Assembly (NCBI RefSeq): GCF_000226115.1
Contig: NC_016457.1
Location: forward strand, 9,238,001 to 9,302,000
DNA length: 64,000 nt
Reading direction: 5' to 3'
From: Thermothielavioides terrestris NRRL 8126
Taxonomy: Eukaryota; Ascomycota; Sordariomycetes; Sordariales; Chaetomiaceae
Made by a program: the position numbers and the translations under genes. Of the stretch, positions 45,011 to 57,417 are shown piece by piece. Below the pieces are notes generated by a model. The model was not told the DNA's origin, searched no databases, and worked only from the letters and a program-made list of their open reading frames with translations. Each line of letters opens with the position of its first letter. Position 1 is the first letter of the stretch.

Positions 45011-48000
45011 TCAGCCCCTCGGCGTCCTCGCCTTGCTCGACAGCATCTGCGACAACATAAAGTGGCTGACATCCTCGTCCGCCCAGTAACTCATGTGTGA
45101 AGCAATGGTATTGATCGGATTGAAGTCGAGCACGCTCCTGCACCGGGCCAGTCAGTCAGTCAGCCAGCCAAGCCAACCAGTAATTTCCACCGAGGGACGT
45201 GAAGCGGTGGGGGTGGCTAGCGAGCTTACTCCTGAATGCAGTAATCCACCCTCCCATTCCGATTCAGCGCCCGGATCTTCGCCTCCTCCCGCCTCAAGCG
45301 CTGCGCCTTCCTCTCCTCTTCGACCCACTTCTGCCGGCTGAGGCTGAGGCTGTCCTTGTCCTTTTCCTTTTCCTTGTCCTTGTCGTTCTCCTTTTCCTTG
45401 GCCGCCAACTCGGCCCGGCTCTTCTGGAACCGGCTGAACAGCGTCTCCAGCTCGTCGTCGATCAGCGTCGCCTCGTTGCCGTTCGCCGCGCCGGTCGCCA
45501 GCTTCCGCATGCGCTCCGCCGTCTTCTCGCTCCGCTCCACGTCCGACAGCCGCTTGGCGTCCGAGATGACGCCCGCGCCGATGTTGGTCCCCGCGCCGGG
45601 GCTCAGGGCGTGCTGTTGCTGCTGTAGCTGTTGTTGCTGCTGCTGCTGCTTTTGCTGCGACGCCGTAATCTTGGCCACGTCCTCGTTAGTGAGGCCCAGG
45701 CTGCGATTGAGCAGGTTGCTGGCGATGCCCGCGCTGAGGCTGCTCCACAGCCCGGACACGCTCTGGCCGACTTTGGCGCCGATGCCGGTGAGGCCCTGGG
45801 GTGCGACGGAGCCAAAGAGTCCCTTCTTTGTGTACGGGAGGGCCTGCGGTTTGAGAGTCGTCATGATGGGCGAGATGAGCGGCTCGAGACGGTAGGCGAT
45901 GGGATCGGACGGGTGGAAGATGTTGAAGAGCTGGCCAACTTTGGGAGAAGAAACGCTGAATGGGAGGCCGGTGACAGGTGAGACCCGCTGGCTGGAGTAG
46001 GACTGAGAAGGAGGGACGTCCAAGAACGGATCCTCCGCGTAATCCGGGTTGAGCGGGCTCTCGGACGGGAGCGCGTTGGGAAGGTTTCGGCCCGAGATTG
46101 TGCGACCCTTGAGCATTTGGAACAGCCCGATCGGCGACCCGAGGCAGTAGAAATTGTCCACGTCGAAGTCGAAAGCCAGCTCCTTCGGCTCCGTCGACTC
46201 GTACCGGTCTTGCGAAGCTGGCCAGATCCGAAGGGGATTCCTAGGAGGCTCGACAGTCTTGGCTCTCTCCTTTTGCCGGCAGAGGATGTCGAACATGATG
46301 GCAGAACCCAGTGAGTGCCCGACAATGTGTACTTTGCCGTTGAACTTAGGATTGCGCTCCTTGAAGAGCTTGTAGATCCGGTTCGACTCCCTCAGCACGA
46401 TCTCCACAATCTGTTCCCGGTAAGCGCTCTGGTAGAGGAGAACGTCCAGAGCGAGGTCGGAGATGAGCGACCGGGCAAAAGCGACTCCTTCGACGGTGAT
46501 GTCCTCGAGAGCAGGGTCTCGCGGGTGTTAGCCGTGCAAGCAAGCCATCATGCAGGTGGGGAGAGGCCTTACAGTCGTCCTCCTCGTTAAATATCTCCCC
46601 GAGGTCGTGCTCCCTTTTTGGCTTCCGTTTCGGAAAATCCAACAGATGGCGCCAAAGGACAGGCAGCACTTGAACGCGGCTGTTCCCAAGCCCTGGCTGG
46701 TCAATCTCCGAGTTGAATGCTCGCAGGTCTGCCGAAGCGGCGTAGACCGACTTCATTGTCTTGCGGAGCACGTTGACGTCGTGCACGAAATTGATGCTCT
46801 CCATCCTGATTCCCTGTCAGTCGAAAGAACCCTCCCAGACTGGCAACGTAACGAAACCGCCCACCTTCGCGAGAGGAGCTGGCCTATCCCGTGAGTAACA
46901 AGCACGAGATGCTCGATGTCTCGTCCCTGGTTGTCCCCCGTTCTCGCATTGTACTCTTCCGAGATTTCCTCCTCCTCGCGCTCGCGGACGGCCTCCTCCT
47001 CTGCATCTGGATCCTCGACTCCTTCAATCAGGTTTGACAGCTGCCGTGTTAGACGGTTCCGCGTGCTTTCGAGACCGTCTGAGATCTCCCCCTTCGGGTC
47101 GCCTGCCTCGGATTCCGCTGTCGAGGGGGGTGCAGAGCGTCTCTTCTGCGCCTTGGATAGCTTGTCGCTTCGTTCCTTCGACGCTGACTTTGTCCCGGTC
47201 GGAGTCGATGGCCGCTTGTTATCCTTGGCTTTCTTGTTGGGCTCGACGTAGCCTCGGACGAGCTTCACACCGCCCAGATAACCTCCGCCCGCCAACTTCT
47301 CGTACACTGTCGATGTCACCCAAGACAGCATGCTGTCCGACGACAACCAAGCCGTGGTTGCGTCTTGGTACGTCGCAACGCTATTCATGTAGTTTCCAAA
47401 CAGACGGTAGGTCTGCGGCTGATGCTGAGGCGCTGCGGAAGCTTTCTTGGAGCCGTCGTCCAGTGCGTCGGCAGCGCCTTTCAGGTTGTCAACCGAGGAT
47501 TTCGCAGGAGCCGTTTTTGACGCCGAGTTGCTACGGGATCGAGGCGGGTAAGTCCAGGGTCTGACCTTCAGGTAACCTTCCTCAAGCTGGGCAGCCAGAT
47601 TCTCCTCGCAGGGCCGGAGACCGGAGCTTTCTTGGTAGAACCAGCTTCCACGTCGCACCTCGTACACAGGGCCCTCCCAGTAGACCGGGGCAAGTTCACG
47701 ATCTTCTATATTCACGTCAAACAGGAAGTCCTCGTTTACCGGCACTTTGGTTCGTTCTGTAGGAGCGTCAGCGTCCTGGGGCCCCTCGGTCGAAGTAGCG
47801 CGCGGCCGTTTCCGCCCAGCACCCGCAGCGACGTTCCCTTGGCCCTGGCCTCTTCCCTCCTCCAGCTCCTGTAACTTGGCTTGGTAGGCAGCTTCGATGG
47901 CACGGGAGTCTTCGGCGGAGAAGGCGACGAATTTTTTCGGCTGCGGGGGCTTCGCGTCGCTGCTGTTCTTAGATTGCAGAAACTTCGGTTTTCGCTTGGG

Positions 48001-48315
48001 AACCTGGAAGGGACAGCCGGTGTCAGCACGGCTTGGAACACAATGATACGCCGCCGAGAGCGCAACCCGGGAACCTACGTCGACTGCGTGGAACCATTGC
48101 ACCTTCAGAGGTGGACAATCCGGGGGATAACGTTGTAGGCTTTGCCCGTAGTACGGGTTCGTGGTATGGTCACCCGAGTTTGGCGGAGGGACAACCGGCT
48201 GCGGGTCTTTCGGCGTCGGTGTCGCGCTGCGGCTTCCGGCCCAAGGATTGATCGAGTCGACGGCCGAGGCGAGGTACGACTTCTCCGCCCTCTTGTCGCC
48301 GGACCCGGGCGCCAT
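45011..48315 (-). CDS. DDHD-domain phospholipase (PA-preferring PLA1 type)
   Basis: Intracellular phospholipase A1-like protein of membrane trafficking and mitochondrial lipid handling. Exons 48315-48079, 48003-46865, 46805-46573, 46517-45230 and 45137-45011; 1007 residues. The N-terminal half has a WWE-like/structural region (PVYWEGPVYEVRRGSWFYQ). HLVLVTHGIGQ and MESINFVHDVNVLRKT open the catalytic half. The lipase motif is VHIVGHSLGSAIMFD with Ser near residue 605. The DDHD part begins at FYCLGSPIGLFQML and continues with FHPSDPIAYRLEP, and the family's closing HMSYWADEDVSHFML lies in the last exon. A poly-Gln tract (about 45605-45660) and a Lys/Glu/Asp-rich coiled coil interrupt the domain. 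Intron 3 has an unusual CGCGAG acceptor context, chosen because it restores the frame to YPALEDITVEGV. Confidence 0.92.
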
Positions 48316-49311
48316 GGCTCCGGTGTGGCCGAGCGGCCAGCCGAACAGCGGTCTCGCGATCCTCCTTCCCTGCCAGAGCCGTCGAGGACTGCGATCGAGA
48401 GTACGTCGTCCCAAGCTGCAGAGCGGGCGAGCGGGAGATAGCAGTGAACACGCCAACGTTGAAGAAATGGTGGAACGAGACGGAGGGTGGTTTCTGGTCT
48501 TGCCGTGGGGCGAGAGGCAGACGCAACGTTCGTGCCGCTGATTGTGGCTCGCAGGACCTACCTGTTGGTAGCGGCGGGGCGCGGAGAGGCGAGCGGCGGA
48601 GAGACGCAGGACGAAATTCGGCGGCAGTTTACTGTAGACCTACGCAATTGAGAAGCCAAGAACTCAGCCAACGAGGTCCGAAGAAGATGCTTCTTATGCG
48701 TTGTTTCATCGCACCAACCGTGTTCCGAGCGTGAGGCACGGAATCAATCCTTCGGTCCGAGGTCGAGAGCTTGGTCTTGATATCGGGCCAACTCTGCAGG
48801 ACGACATGCCCCGGCCAAACGATGACGGAAGGGTGCTCGCAGCACGGCCGATGATTGGTCAAATTCGGCGACTTGGCCTTCCTTCCGGCAGGCAGGGACA
48901 GTGGGCCGTGCTCCCATGCTTCCTGCAAGCGGGCGGCCCGCCCCAAGCGTGAACGTTAGCGGGGCGATGGTGGGGCACGACCTGGAATTGGAGTCATTTC
49001 TGCACGCCCCGCCTCCAACAAAAATTGTCCGCGATCATCAGGTCGTGATAAGACTGGACAATCACTTCGTTGCCGCCAGTGCGTCGGGATCGTGGTGATA
49101 CCTGCCTTCCACTCAGATATCCCACCACGCTGGAATCCAGCTTTCTCGTCCCGTTTCGACTTCCAATTGCCGACCAGTGAGGATTCGCAGGACACGCACT
49201 GCCCGCTATGAGCAGGTAGCGAAGCGAGAGGACATCCAGGGCCGCTCCCGAACCCTTGTTTGCTTTGACGAGGACCTCGTCACCCCAAGATCCCACCTTT
49301 GAGTGCACACA
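48316..49311. promoter_or_regulatory. divergent promoter region of the phospholipase and Pol III genes
   Basis: About 1 kb between the two starts. No TATA box stands out; no gene. Confidence 0.5.
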
Positions 49312-52300
49312 ATGGCGACTCAACAGAAAGCCCGCCGACACAATGAACAGGTGGTCGATCAGGTGCCAAAACGCTTCAAGGCGCTCAAATTCGGCATTCA
49401 GTAAGGAGAAACTCCTGGGGAACCCTCTAGGCCGGCCCGGTTGTTGACGAGCGATGACTGACGGGCTGTTTCTGTGCAGGTCGCACCAAGATATCGTAAG
49501 CCAGGGCGTTCTCGAGGTCTCGGATAACCTGCTCTACGATGTCGAGAACCGGCGAACGGCGTTTCCCCATGGCCCGCTCGATCCGCGGCTGGTGAGCGAT
49601 GCGCGCGCCCAACTCTGGCAGACCGAGAGCTGACACCGTCTGCAGGGAACGTCGAGCACGAATCGAGAAAACAAATGCAGCACGTGCCACCTTGGACTTC
49701 AAGAGTGCCCTGGTCATTTCGGCCACGTTCGATTACCGCTGCCGGTCTTCCACATCGGTTATCTCAAATACATCCAGGCGACGCTGCAAAACATTTGCAA
49801 GGACTGCGCCAGGGTCCTCCTGCAGGAGCCCGAACGGCGCCAGTTTTTGAAGGAGCTGCGCCGTCCCGGCATTGACAATCTGCGGCGGTCGGCCATCCTC
49901 AAACGAATCAACGAGCAGTGCAGGAAGGCGAAGACCTGCCCGTACTGTGGCTCGATCCAGGGTGTGATTCGGAAACTTAGCGTCATGAAGCTTGTCCACG
50001 ACAAGTATGCGGCCTACAACAAATCGACGGCCCAGAAGAAGATCGCCCCGCAGAGCAAGCTCGAGTTCGATGCGTCGTTCGAGCAGGCTAAGAAATACAC
50101 GCCTGAGCTGGAGAAACACACGCGCAAGGCGATGGATGACTTGAACCCGCTCAAAGTCCTGAATCTCTTCAAGCAAATCAGCCCGAGCGATTGCGAGTTC
50201 CTCGGACTGGATCCCGCCGAGGGCCGGCCAGAAATGTTCCTCTGGCAATACGTCCCTGCGCCACCAATCTGCATCAGACCGTCCGTCGCTCAGGAAAATG
50301 CGAGTAACGAGGACGACATTACCAGCAAGTTGTCGGAAATCATCTTGTATGCCGGCCATCTGCGGGAGTCGATGAAGAAAGGAGTAGCGTTGCCTGTCAT
50401 CATGGAGCAGTGGGAGTTTCTGCAGCTGCAGGTGGGCATGTACGTCAACAGCGATGTGCCGGGCCTCTACCAGCCCGGGTTCGGCAAGCCCATTCGCGGG
50501 TTTTGCCAGCGCCTCAAGGGCAAACAGGGCCGATTCCGTGGCAACCTCTCCGGAAAGCGTGTCGACTTTTCCGGTCGAACGGTCATCTCGCCTGATCCCA
50601 ACCTGAGCATCGAGCAAGTAGCGGTCCCTCAGCTCGTTGCCAAGAACTTGACATACCCAGAGCGCGTGAATCACGCCAACATTGAGAAGCTGAGGGAGCG
50701 TGTCATCAACGGGCCACACATCTGGCCCGGAGCCCAGGGCATCATCAAGAAAGACGGCTCCAAGTACAACCTCAAGATCGGCAAGGAGAGTCTCCGAGAG
50801 CGGCACGCAGACAACCTGGAATTCGGCGATGTCGTTGAGCGCCACCTCGAGGACGACGATATTGTTCTGTTCAACCGGCAGCCTTCCTTGCACAAGCTCA
50901 GCATCATGAGCCATCTCGTCAAGGTCCGGCCCTGGAGGACGTTCCGTCTCAACGAGTGTGTCTGCACCCCGTACAACGCTGATTTCGATGGCGACGAGAT
51001 GAACCTGCACGTCCCGCAGACGGAGGAGGCCCGGGCGGAGGCCATCAACCTGATGGGGGTCAAGCACAATCTTATTACGCCCAAGAACGGCGAGCCCATC
51101 ATTGCTGCCACGCAGGATTTCATCACGGCAGCATTCCTGCTAAGTAGCAAGGACCGCTTCTTCGACCGGACGACGTTCACCTACATCTGCACCCAGATGC
51201 TCCTGGGTGACACATACCTCGAGCTCCCCCCGCCCGCCATCATCAAGCCAAGGGCGCTCTGGACGGGCAAGCAAATTTTCAACGTCATGATGCGGCCCAA
51301 CAAAGAATCCCCAGTCCTTGTGAACCTCGACGCGAAAAACAAAGCTTTCCAGAAGAAACAGGACGGCGAGATTCCAGACATGGACATTGACGACGCCTTC
51401 CTGGTCGTCCGCAACTCGGAAGTCATGTGCGGGAGGATGGACAAGTCGACGGTCGGAGGCGGCAAGAAAAACTCGGTCTTCTACGTGATCCTTCGAGATT
51501 TTGGACCGGAATATGCTGCTGCTGCCATGAATCGCCTGGCCAAGCTCAGCGCCAGAACCTTGACCCTGCGCGGCTTCTCCATCGGCGTCGGCGACGTGTG
51601 GCCATCTGATTCTTTGACGGCTCACAAGGCGAGCCTCGTAGAGGACGCATATAAGAAGTGCGACGACCTCATCGAGACCTACAGGCAAGGCAAACTCGAA
51701 AAGGCCCCGGGCTGCAACCTCGAGGAGACTCTCGAAAACATCATCTCGGGTATTCTCAGCAAAGTCCGACAGCAGGCGGGCAACTACTGCGTCGACAACC
51801 TGAGCAAGAACAATGCGCCCCTGATCATGGCCAAGTCGGGTTCCAAGGGCTCCGAGATCAACGTCGCCCAGATGGTTGCTTGCGTCGGTCAGCAGATTAT
51901 CTCGGGCAAGCGTGTGCCAGATGGGTTCCAGGACCGCAGTCTGCCGCACTTCCACAAGAATGCGCGCCAGCCTCCCTCCAAGGGCTTCGTCCGGAACAGC
52001 TTCTACACCGGGCTCGTCCCGACCGAGTTCCTCTTCCACGCCATCTCCGGCAGAGAGGGTCTCGTCGATACAGCCGTCAAGACGGCTGAGACGGGCTACA
52101 TGTCTCGACGGCTGATGAAGTCGCTGGAAGACCTCTCAGCGCAGTACGACGACACGGTCCGTACGTCGGAGGGCGGAATCGTGCAGTTCCAGTATGGCGC
52201 GGACAGGCTGGATCCCGTCGACATGGAAGGCGATGCGAAGCCTGTCGACTTCGCCAGGACTTGGAATCACGCGCAAAGCATCACGTGGAGCAACTCGGAA

Positions 52301-54088
52301 CCTTCACTGCTGCCATGGGAGGTCCAAGAACTGTGTAAAACCATCCTCGACGCAGAGAGGAAGAAGTACGTCAGGCGACACCTCGTCACGAACGAGGAGA
52401 TCAAGTACGACGACGACACGATTCGCCAGAGCATGGACCATGACGTCCTAATTGCCATTGATGAACACGAGAGCGTGCGGGTTTTCCTCAATACGATCCA
52501 CGACTACGTGAGAGAACGAGCTTTGAAGCTGGCAAAGGCACGCAAAGCAGTTGGGCTGGATCCGTGCATTCCGCCAACCGACCAGAGGATGCGAGAGGCG
52601 ATTGACAAGTGGGAGCCGGCGACCAAGGGCGGCTCGGAAACGGGGATGCACGCGCTTGGCGAGCCGCGCGATCCGTCCGAGTACGTCCTCAAGGATCTAC
52701 GGCGAAAGGTCGATGGCGAGGATGAGTTTGGTGACGCAGCTCGAGCCAAGGCACAGGCGCACGTCGACCGGGTGGCCAAGGTGTCGGAACGTACACTGCG
52801 AACATTTATCCAGATGTGCCTCCACAAGTACAGGAGGGCGCGGGTCGAGCCGGGTCATGCCGTGGGAGCGGTGGGGGCGCAGTCGATCGGCGAGCCGGGC
52901 ACTCAGATGACACTGAAGACGTTCCACTTTGCGGGTGTCGCGGGTATGAGCATCACGCAGGGTGTACCCCGTATCAAGGAAATCATCAACGCATCCAAGC
53001 TCATTAGCACGCCCGTCATCACGTGCAAGCTGGAGAACAAGTGGGACATCAAGGCGGCGCGCGTGGTCAAGGGGAGGATCGAAAAGACATACATCTCGGA
53101 TGTCATCTCGTACATTGATGACGAGTGGCTTCCGGACGTGGCCAAGATCGTGCTGCAAGTCGACGTCCAGGCCTTGTCCGACATGCAGCTCGGCATCACG
53201 ACAAAAGATATCGCGGATGCCATCGTCCGGGCCAAGAAGCTGAAGCTCAAGGTGGAGCCAGAAGACCTCAGGATCAGCGCCAACCGCGTCGAGGTGGTTG
53301 TGCGCAACACGTGGCAGGATGTCACGGCAGCCCGGAAGGCGGCGCGGGCCCGGGCCGCGGCCATCGAAAAGGGGCAGCACGTGTCCAGCGCGACGGACGA
53401 ATCGGCCGCCGACTTCCAGCTGCGGGTCAACTTCCTCAAGCGCATGCTGCCGCACGTGGCCATCTCGGGCTACCCGGAGGCGGCGCGGGCGATCATCCAG
53501 ACGAGCGACGCGAACGAACACGAGGTGCTGGTCGAAGGGTACGGGCTCCGGGCGTGCATGACGACGGAGGGGGTGATCGGCACGCAGTGCGTGACCAACT
53601 CGGTCATGGAGTGCCGCGACGTGCTGGGCATCGAGGCGGCGCGCACGACGATCGCCAAGGAGATCGGCCAGGTCATGTCCAGCATGAGCATCGACCCGCG
53701 CCACATGGAGCTGCTGGCCGACGTGATGACGTACAAGGGCGAGGTCCTGGGCATCACGCGGTTCGGGCTGGCCAAGATGCGCGACAGCGTCCTGCAGCTG
53801 GCCTCGTTCGAGAAGACGCCGGACCACCTGTTCGACGCGGCCGCGGGCATGAAGAAGGACCGCATCCAGGGCGTCAGCGAGTGCATCATCATGGGGCAGA
53901 CCATGTCCATCGGCACCGGCGCGTTCCAGGTCGTGCGCAGGCTGGGCATCAGGGACCACCAGATCGCCCGCCGGCCGACGCTGTTCGAGGACGCATGGAA
54001 GAAGGACGAGGCCGCCAAGCGGAAGCTGAGGTTGGCGAAGCGGAGGAGCGGGCCGGAACAGGCCGGGATGGTAGCTGTGGCTGGTTAA
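49312..54088 (+). CDS. RPC1: RNA polymerase III largest subunit
   Basis: Catalytic beta'-like subunit of RNA polymerase III, which makes tRNAs, 5S rRNA and U6. Exons 49312-49400, 49480-49591 and 49646-54088; 1547 residues. The N-terminal clamp zinc site is CSTCHLGLQECPGHFGH, then LPVFHIGYLK and LKELRRPGIDNLRRSAIL, which is a Pol III-specific wording; a second zinc pair is in CPYCG. The active-site loop NADFDGDEM is at about 511-519. The trigger-loop/bridge region is GAQSIGEPGTQMTLKTFHFAGVAG (quoted in part: QSIGEPGTQMTLKTFHFAG), followed by the Pol III-type GVPRIKEIINASK. The C-terminus has no heptad CTD, which excludes Pol II. Start: first ATG, with the first intron immediately after residue 29. 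Confidence 0.97.
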
Positions 54089-54625
54089 TGCCGGGTGGGG
54101 CTCCCAGGTTTTGGGTAGTGTAGAGGAAAGGAGCAATCATCGGAGCAGGGGTCCAGGTGCGAATGTTAGAATTGAATTACAGCGAAGTCCAAGTCTCCGT
54201 CTCCGTCCCGGTGGTCTCGATGGACTGTGGCCTTCTTCTGAGCATGAATAGACCGCTCGCAGTCAACAAGTACCTTGGCTAGCATTCTACATGAATGTTT
54301 GAGAAACGGTTGGCGCATCCGCTCTTCGGCATGCCGGGAGGGAAGATGAGCACGGTCAACGCTTGCCGCGATGTCGAGTCGGGCCAGTCCAGGGGTATCA
54401 CGTGATCTGGCGCTCCCTTGTCGCGTCGTCTCCGGCCCCAGACGCGGTCGCCTCACAGCGACGTCATCGCTCGTTGAGCACAAGCCCCGCCAATCGGTCA
54501 TCAAGACCGTCGACGCCCTTGCCTGGCTTTAACTGCTTCGGACTTGAACTTGCCATTTCCGACCTTACTTTTGCACGTTGACTGTGATTTACGTCCAGCA
54601 GTTCAGTAACTAACTACGGAGTACC
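54089..54625. other. intergenic
   Basis: 3' flank of RPC1 and promoter of the SRAP gene. The minus-strand open frame at 54166-54504 has no family character. Confidence 0.5.
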
Positions 54626-56071
54626 ATGTGCGGCCGGTACGCCTTGGCTTTGGTGCGTCACCTTGAATTGCCATTTCTCCAGTTCTCTGTTATCTTCGTT
54701 GACCTTTTTTTTCTTTTCTTTTCTTTCTTTTTTTTTTTCTCCGTATGATGGCTAACACCCTCTCAGCGCCCCTCGCAGATCCGCCAGATGCTCCTGGACG
54801 ACGACATGCCCGTCGATGACGCGCCCGCCGACGAGGGCGACGGCGCCCCGCGCCAGAGCTACAACTTCGCGCCGGGCTACCACGGCATCGTCTACCGCGC
54901 CGATGTGCCCGATTACGGCGCAGGCCGCCCCAGCAGCCATCACCACCAGCATGCCGCCCACGGCGCTGCCGAACCCGACATCGCAGAACCGGAACTGGAA
55001 CCGGAACAGCAGCGAGAAGACGCACAAGCACAACCGCCCTCTTCTACCCCTGCCCAACCTGCCCAACACCACCGCTACAAACTGCAGTCCATGAAATGGG
55101 GCCTCGTGCCCTCCTGGACCCGGCGCCGCCCAGACTACGGCGCGATGCTCAAGACGATCAACTGCCGCGCCGACTCGCTCGCCTCGCCGGGGGGCATGTG
55201 GGCGTCGATGAAGGCGCGCAAGCGCTGCGTCGTCGTCGCCCAGGGCTTCTACGAGTGGCTCAAGAAGGGACCCAAGGAGAAGGTCCCGCACTACATCCGC
55301 CGCAGGGACGGCCGGCTGATGTGCTTTGCCGGGCTGTGGGACTGCGTGCGGTTCGAGGGCGGCGACGACCCGGGCGGTGGCGCTGGCGGTGATCATGATG
55401 GGGGGAAAGGGGGGAGGGATGGCGATGCGGGACGGCTGTACACGTACACCATCATCACGACGGACAGCAACGCGCAGCTAAGGTTCCTGCACGACCGCAT
55501 GCCCGTCATCTTGGAGCCCCGGTCCGAGGCGATGTGGACGTGGCTCGACCCGGGCAGGGCCGAGTGGAGTAAGGAGCTGCAGGCGGTGCTGCGGCCGTTT
55601 GAGGGCGAGCTGGAGGTGTATCCGGTCGCGAAGGAGGTGGGGAAGGTGGGGAACGACTCGCCCAGCTTTGTCATCCCGCTGGCGAGCAAGGAGAATAAGG
55701 GGAATATTGCGAACTTCTTTGCCAAGGGGAAGGCGGAGAAGGGCACGCTCACGCCGGAAGTGGAGATCGAGGAAGAGGGAAAGGGGACAATGAAAAAGGC
55801 GGCGGAGGAGGTAGCGGAGCGGGCTGATGACGGCGGGATGGGCTCGCCGAAAAGGGGCGTCAAGCGGGAGGCGGAAGGGTCGCCGGCGAAGGGAGAACCG
55901 CCGACCAAGAAGGCTGCTTCGGGCAAGGCGGCGTCGCCGGTCAAGGCAAAACAGCAGCAGGCTCGGGCCAAGATCAGCGCGACCAGCAATGCGGCCAGGA
56001 GTCCGGTGAAGAGCAAGGGCAAGGCGGGCGGGAGTCAGAAGATTACAAAATTCTTTGGCAACAGTGCGTAG
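54626..56071 (+). CDS. SRAP/HMCES-type abasic-site sensor with PIP box
   Basis: DNA-repair protein that forms a covalent thiazolidine link with abasic sites in single-stranded DNA. Exons 54626-54652 and 54767-56071; 443 residues. Exon 1 encodes only MCGRYALAL, placing catalytic Cys2 at the N-terminus after Met removal. SRAP motifs are YNFAPGY, MKWGLVPSW, INCRADSLA, RCVVVAQGFYEWLKKG (catalytic Glu) and LHDRMPVIL (His). Two inserts (a His/Pro/Gln-rich one after IVYRADVPDYG and a Gly/Asp-rich one after GLWDCVRFEGG) enlarge the domain. The tail is Lys/Ala-rich and disordered, and ends with QKITKFFG (Q433-F439), a textbook PCNA-interacting PIP box. A weaker NIANFF lies near residue 310. Intron 1 carries a long pyrimidine tract. 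Confidence 0.93.
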
Positions 56072-56327
56072 GGCTTGGGGGGGTTGGATCGGCGTTTGGG
56101 GGAGTATGGCGCATTGAGCTGCGTTTTGGATATCCTACTTTGACGAAGATCCGAGAATGAAATCTGTCGAGCAATCTTTTCCGTCAATGGAGAGATGGGG
56201 CAATTCTGGACGCACGACCGTCGTGTACGGTAGGGAAAGGGCTGCTGCGGTTTCCGTTTTCAAAATATAACGAAGAGCTAACTCTGGCTACAGGCTTGCG
56301 TGGATAGGTATCTCTCTCCGATCTACT

Positions 56328-57417
56328 TCAAGGCCAATACCGCTTGAGGCCCAGCCTCACAGCACGAAGCGTAGCGAATGTTACGCCAACGAGCACCAAC
56401 GCGAAAAGCACGAGCCACAGGGGCTCCCAGCGGCTGAAGTCCGGCCCTGTCGGCGTCACGCACTCTGGTTCCCCGCACGCCGGCGTCGATTCCTGGCTGG
56501 CAGTGGCAGCAGGGGCGGGCGTCGCGGTGGTGGAGGCGAGTTGCGTCGTGGTGGTGGAGACGAGTTGTGTCGTGGTGGTGGAGGCGAGTTGCGTCGTGGT
56601 CGGTGTTGGCCGGTCAGGCTCGACGCCGTCCCACTCGATTCCCGCTTGCGCTGCGTACGTGTCGTAGTGCTCCGACCTGGCGTCGCTCAGCACCATGGTG
56701 ATGATGCCCCAGCCCCCCCCGGGTTGCGAGGTGTGGTCCGGCAGGGTCGCCTTGATGCCGGCCGGGTCGGTGACGGCTGCCTGCGAGTAGGCATAGACGA
56801 GGTAGACGCCGCTCTTGCTGTCCTTGCTCTGCGCCGGGCTGAATGAGTGATCGTTGATGCAGCCGCCGCAGAGGAAGGTCGAGGTGATGTGGGTGCTGTT
56901 GACATAGGTGCCTCGCTTAATCGGGCTGAGGGTGATCGGATTGGCCGTGTACGGGACCACGCCGGCGTAGCTTTTGGCTATCAAGGGGGCGGTTATTACG
57001 TTGGTGCCATTGGGCCTGCCGTTGTGTTAGACTTCTGGTTTGTCCTCGGGCTGTTCCACCCCCCACGACGACATGTTTGACCTCTGCTGTCGACCTCCCC
57101 AACATTCACACTCACCATGTCGCAAGCAACAGTGTGCCAATCATGGAGCTCGCGAAGCCGATTCCTCCCCACCCGCCCTTGTCCGACAGCGGGGAGACAA
57201 GTTGGGCGATGAAGTCGGTGGTTGGTTCTTGCGGCAGTACCATGCCAAAGCGGTAGGCAGATTGCGGAACATATCCATGAAAGGTAATGCCCGTGTCGAT
57301 ATCCGTGTATGAGCCGGTTTTTGGGGGACCGACTTCCCGGCCAGCGATGACAGCTGCCCAGGGCAGCAGCAGCAGCAGCAGGTGTGTTGTTGTCTTGAAA
57401 TGGCCTGAATATCGCAT
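56328..57417 (-). CDS. membrane-anchored CDH-type b-haem cytochrome (AA8/DOMON)
   Basis: Predicted extracellular b-type cytochrome domain like that of cellobiose dehydrogenase, tethered to the plasma membrane. Exons 57417-57116 and 57015-56328; 329 residues. A signal peptide (THLLLLLLPWAAVIAG) is followed by SYTDIDTGITFHGY and FGMVLP. The two axial haem ligands align with the CDH cytochrome: Met92 in SSMIGTLLLATW and His195 in LPDHTSQPGGGWG. A disulfide candidate is CGGC. The domain ends near residue 225. A Thr-rich linker with three TTTTQL(A/V)S repeats leads to a C-terminal helix, EPLWLVLFALVLVGVTFATL, and a short basic tail (RLGLKRYWP). There is no flavodehydrogenase or CBM. It lies 4 kb from a true CDH gene on the same strand. 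Role inferred: electron transfer at the cell surface, possibly to LPMOs or in iron reduction. Confidence 0.87.
56530..56600 (-). repeat. short coding repeat in the linker of the anchored cytochrome
   Basis: Three near-identical copies of about 27 bp encoding TTTTQLAS-like units, typical of an O-glycosylated stalk. Confidence 0.7.

Noticed and set aside
49733..51067. 444-residue minus-strand frame
   Set aside because: Antisense shadow of the Pol III subunit.
52697..54136. 479-residue minus-strand frame
   Set aside because: Antisense shadow of the Pol III subunit, driven by GC-rich third positions.
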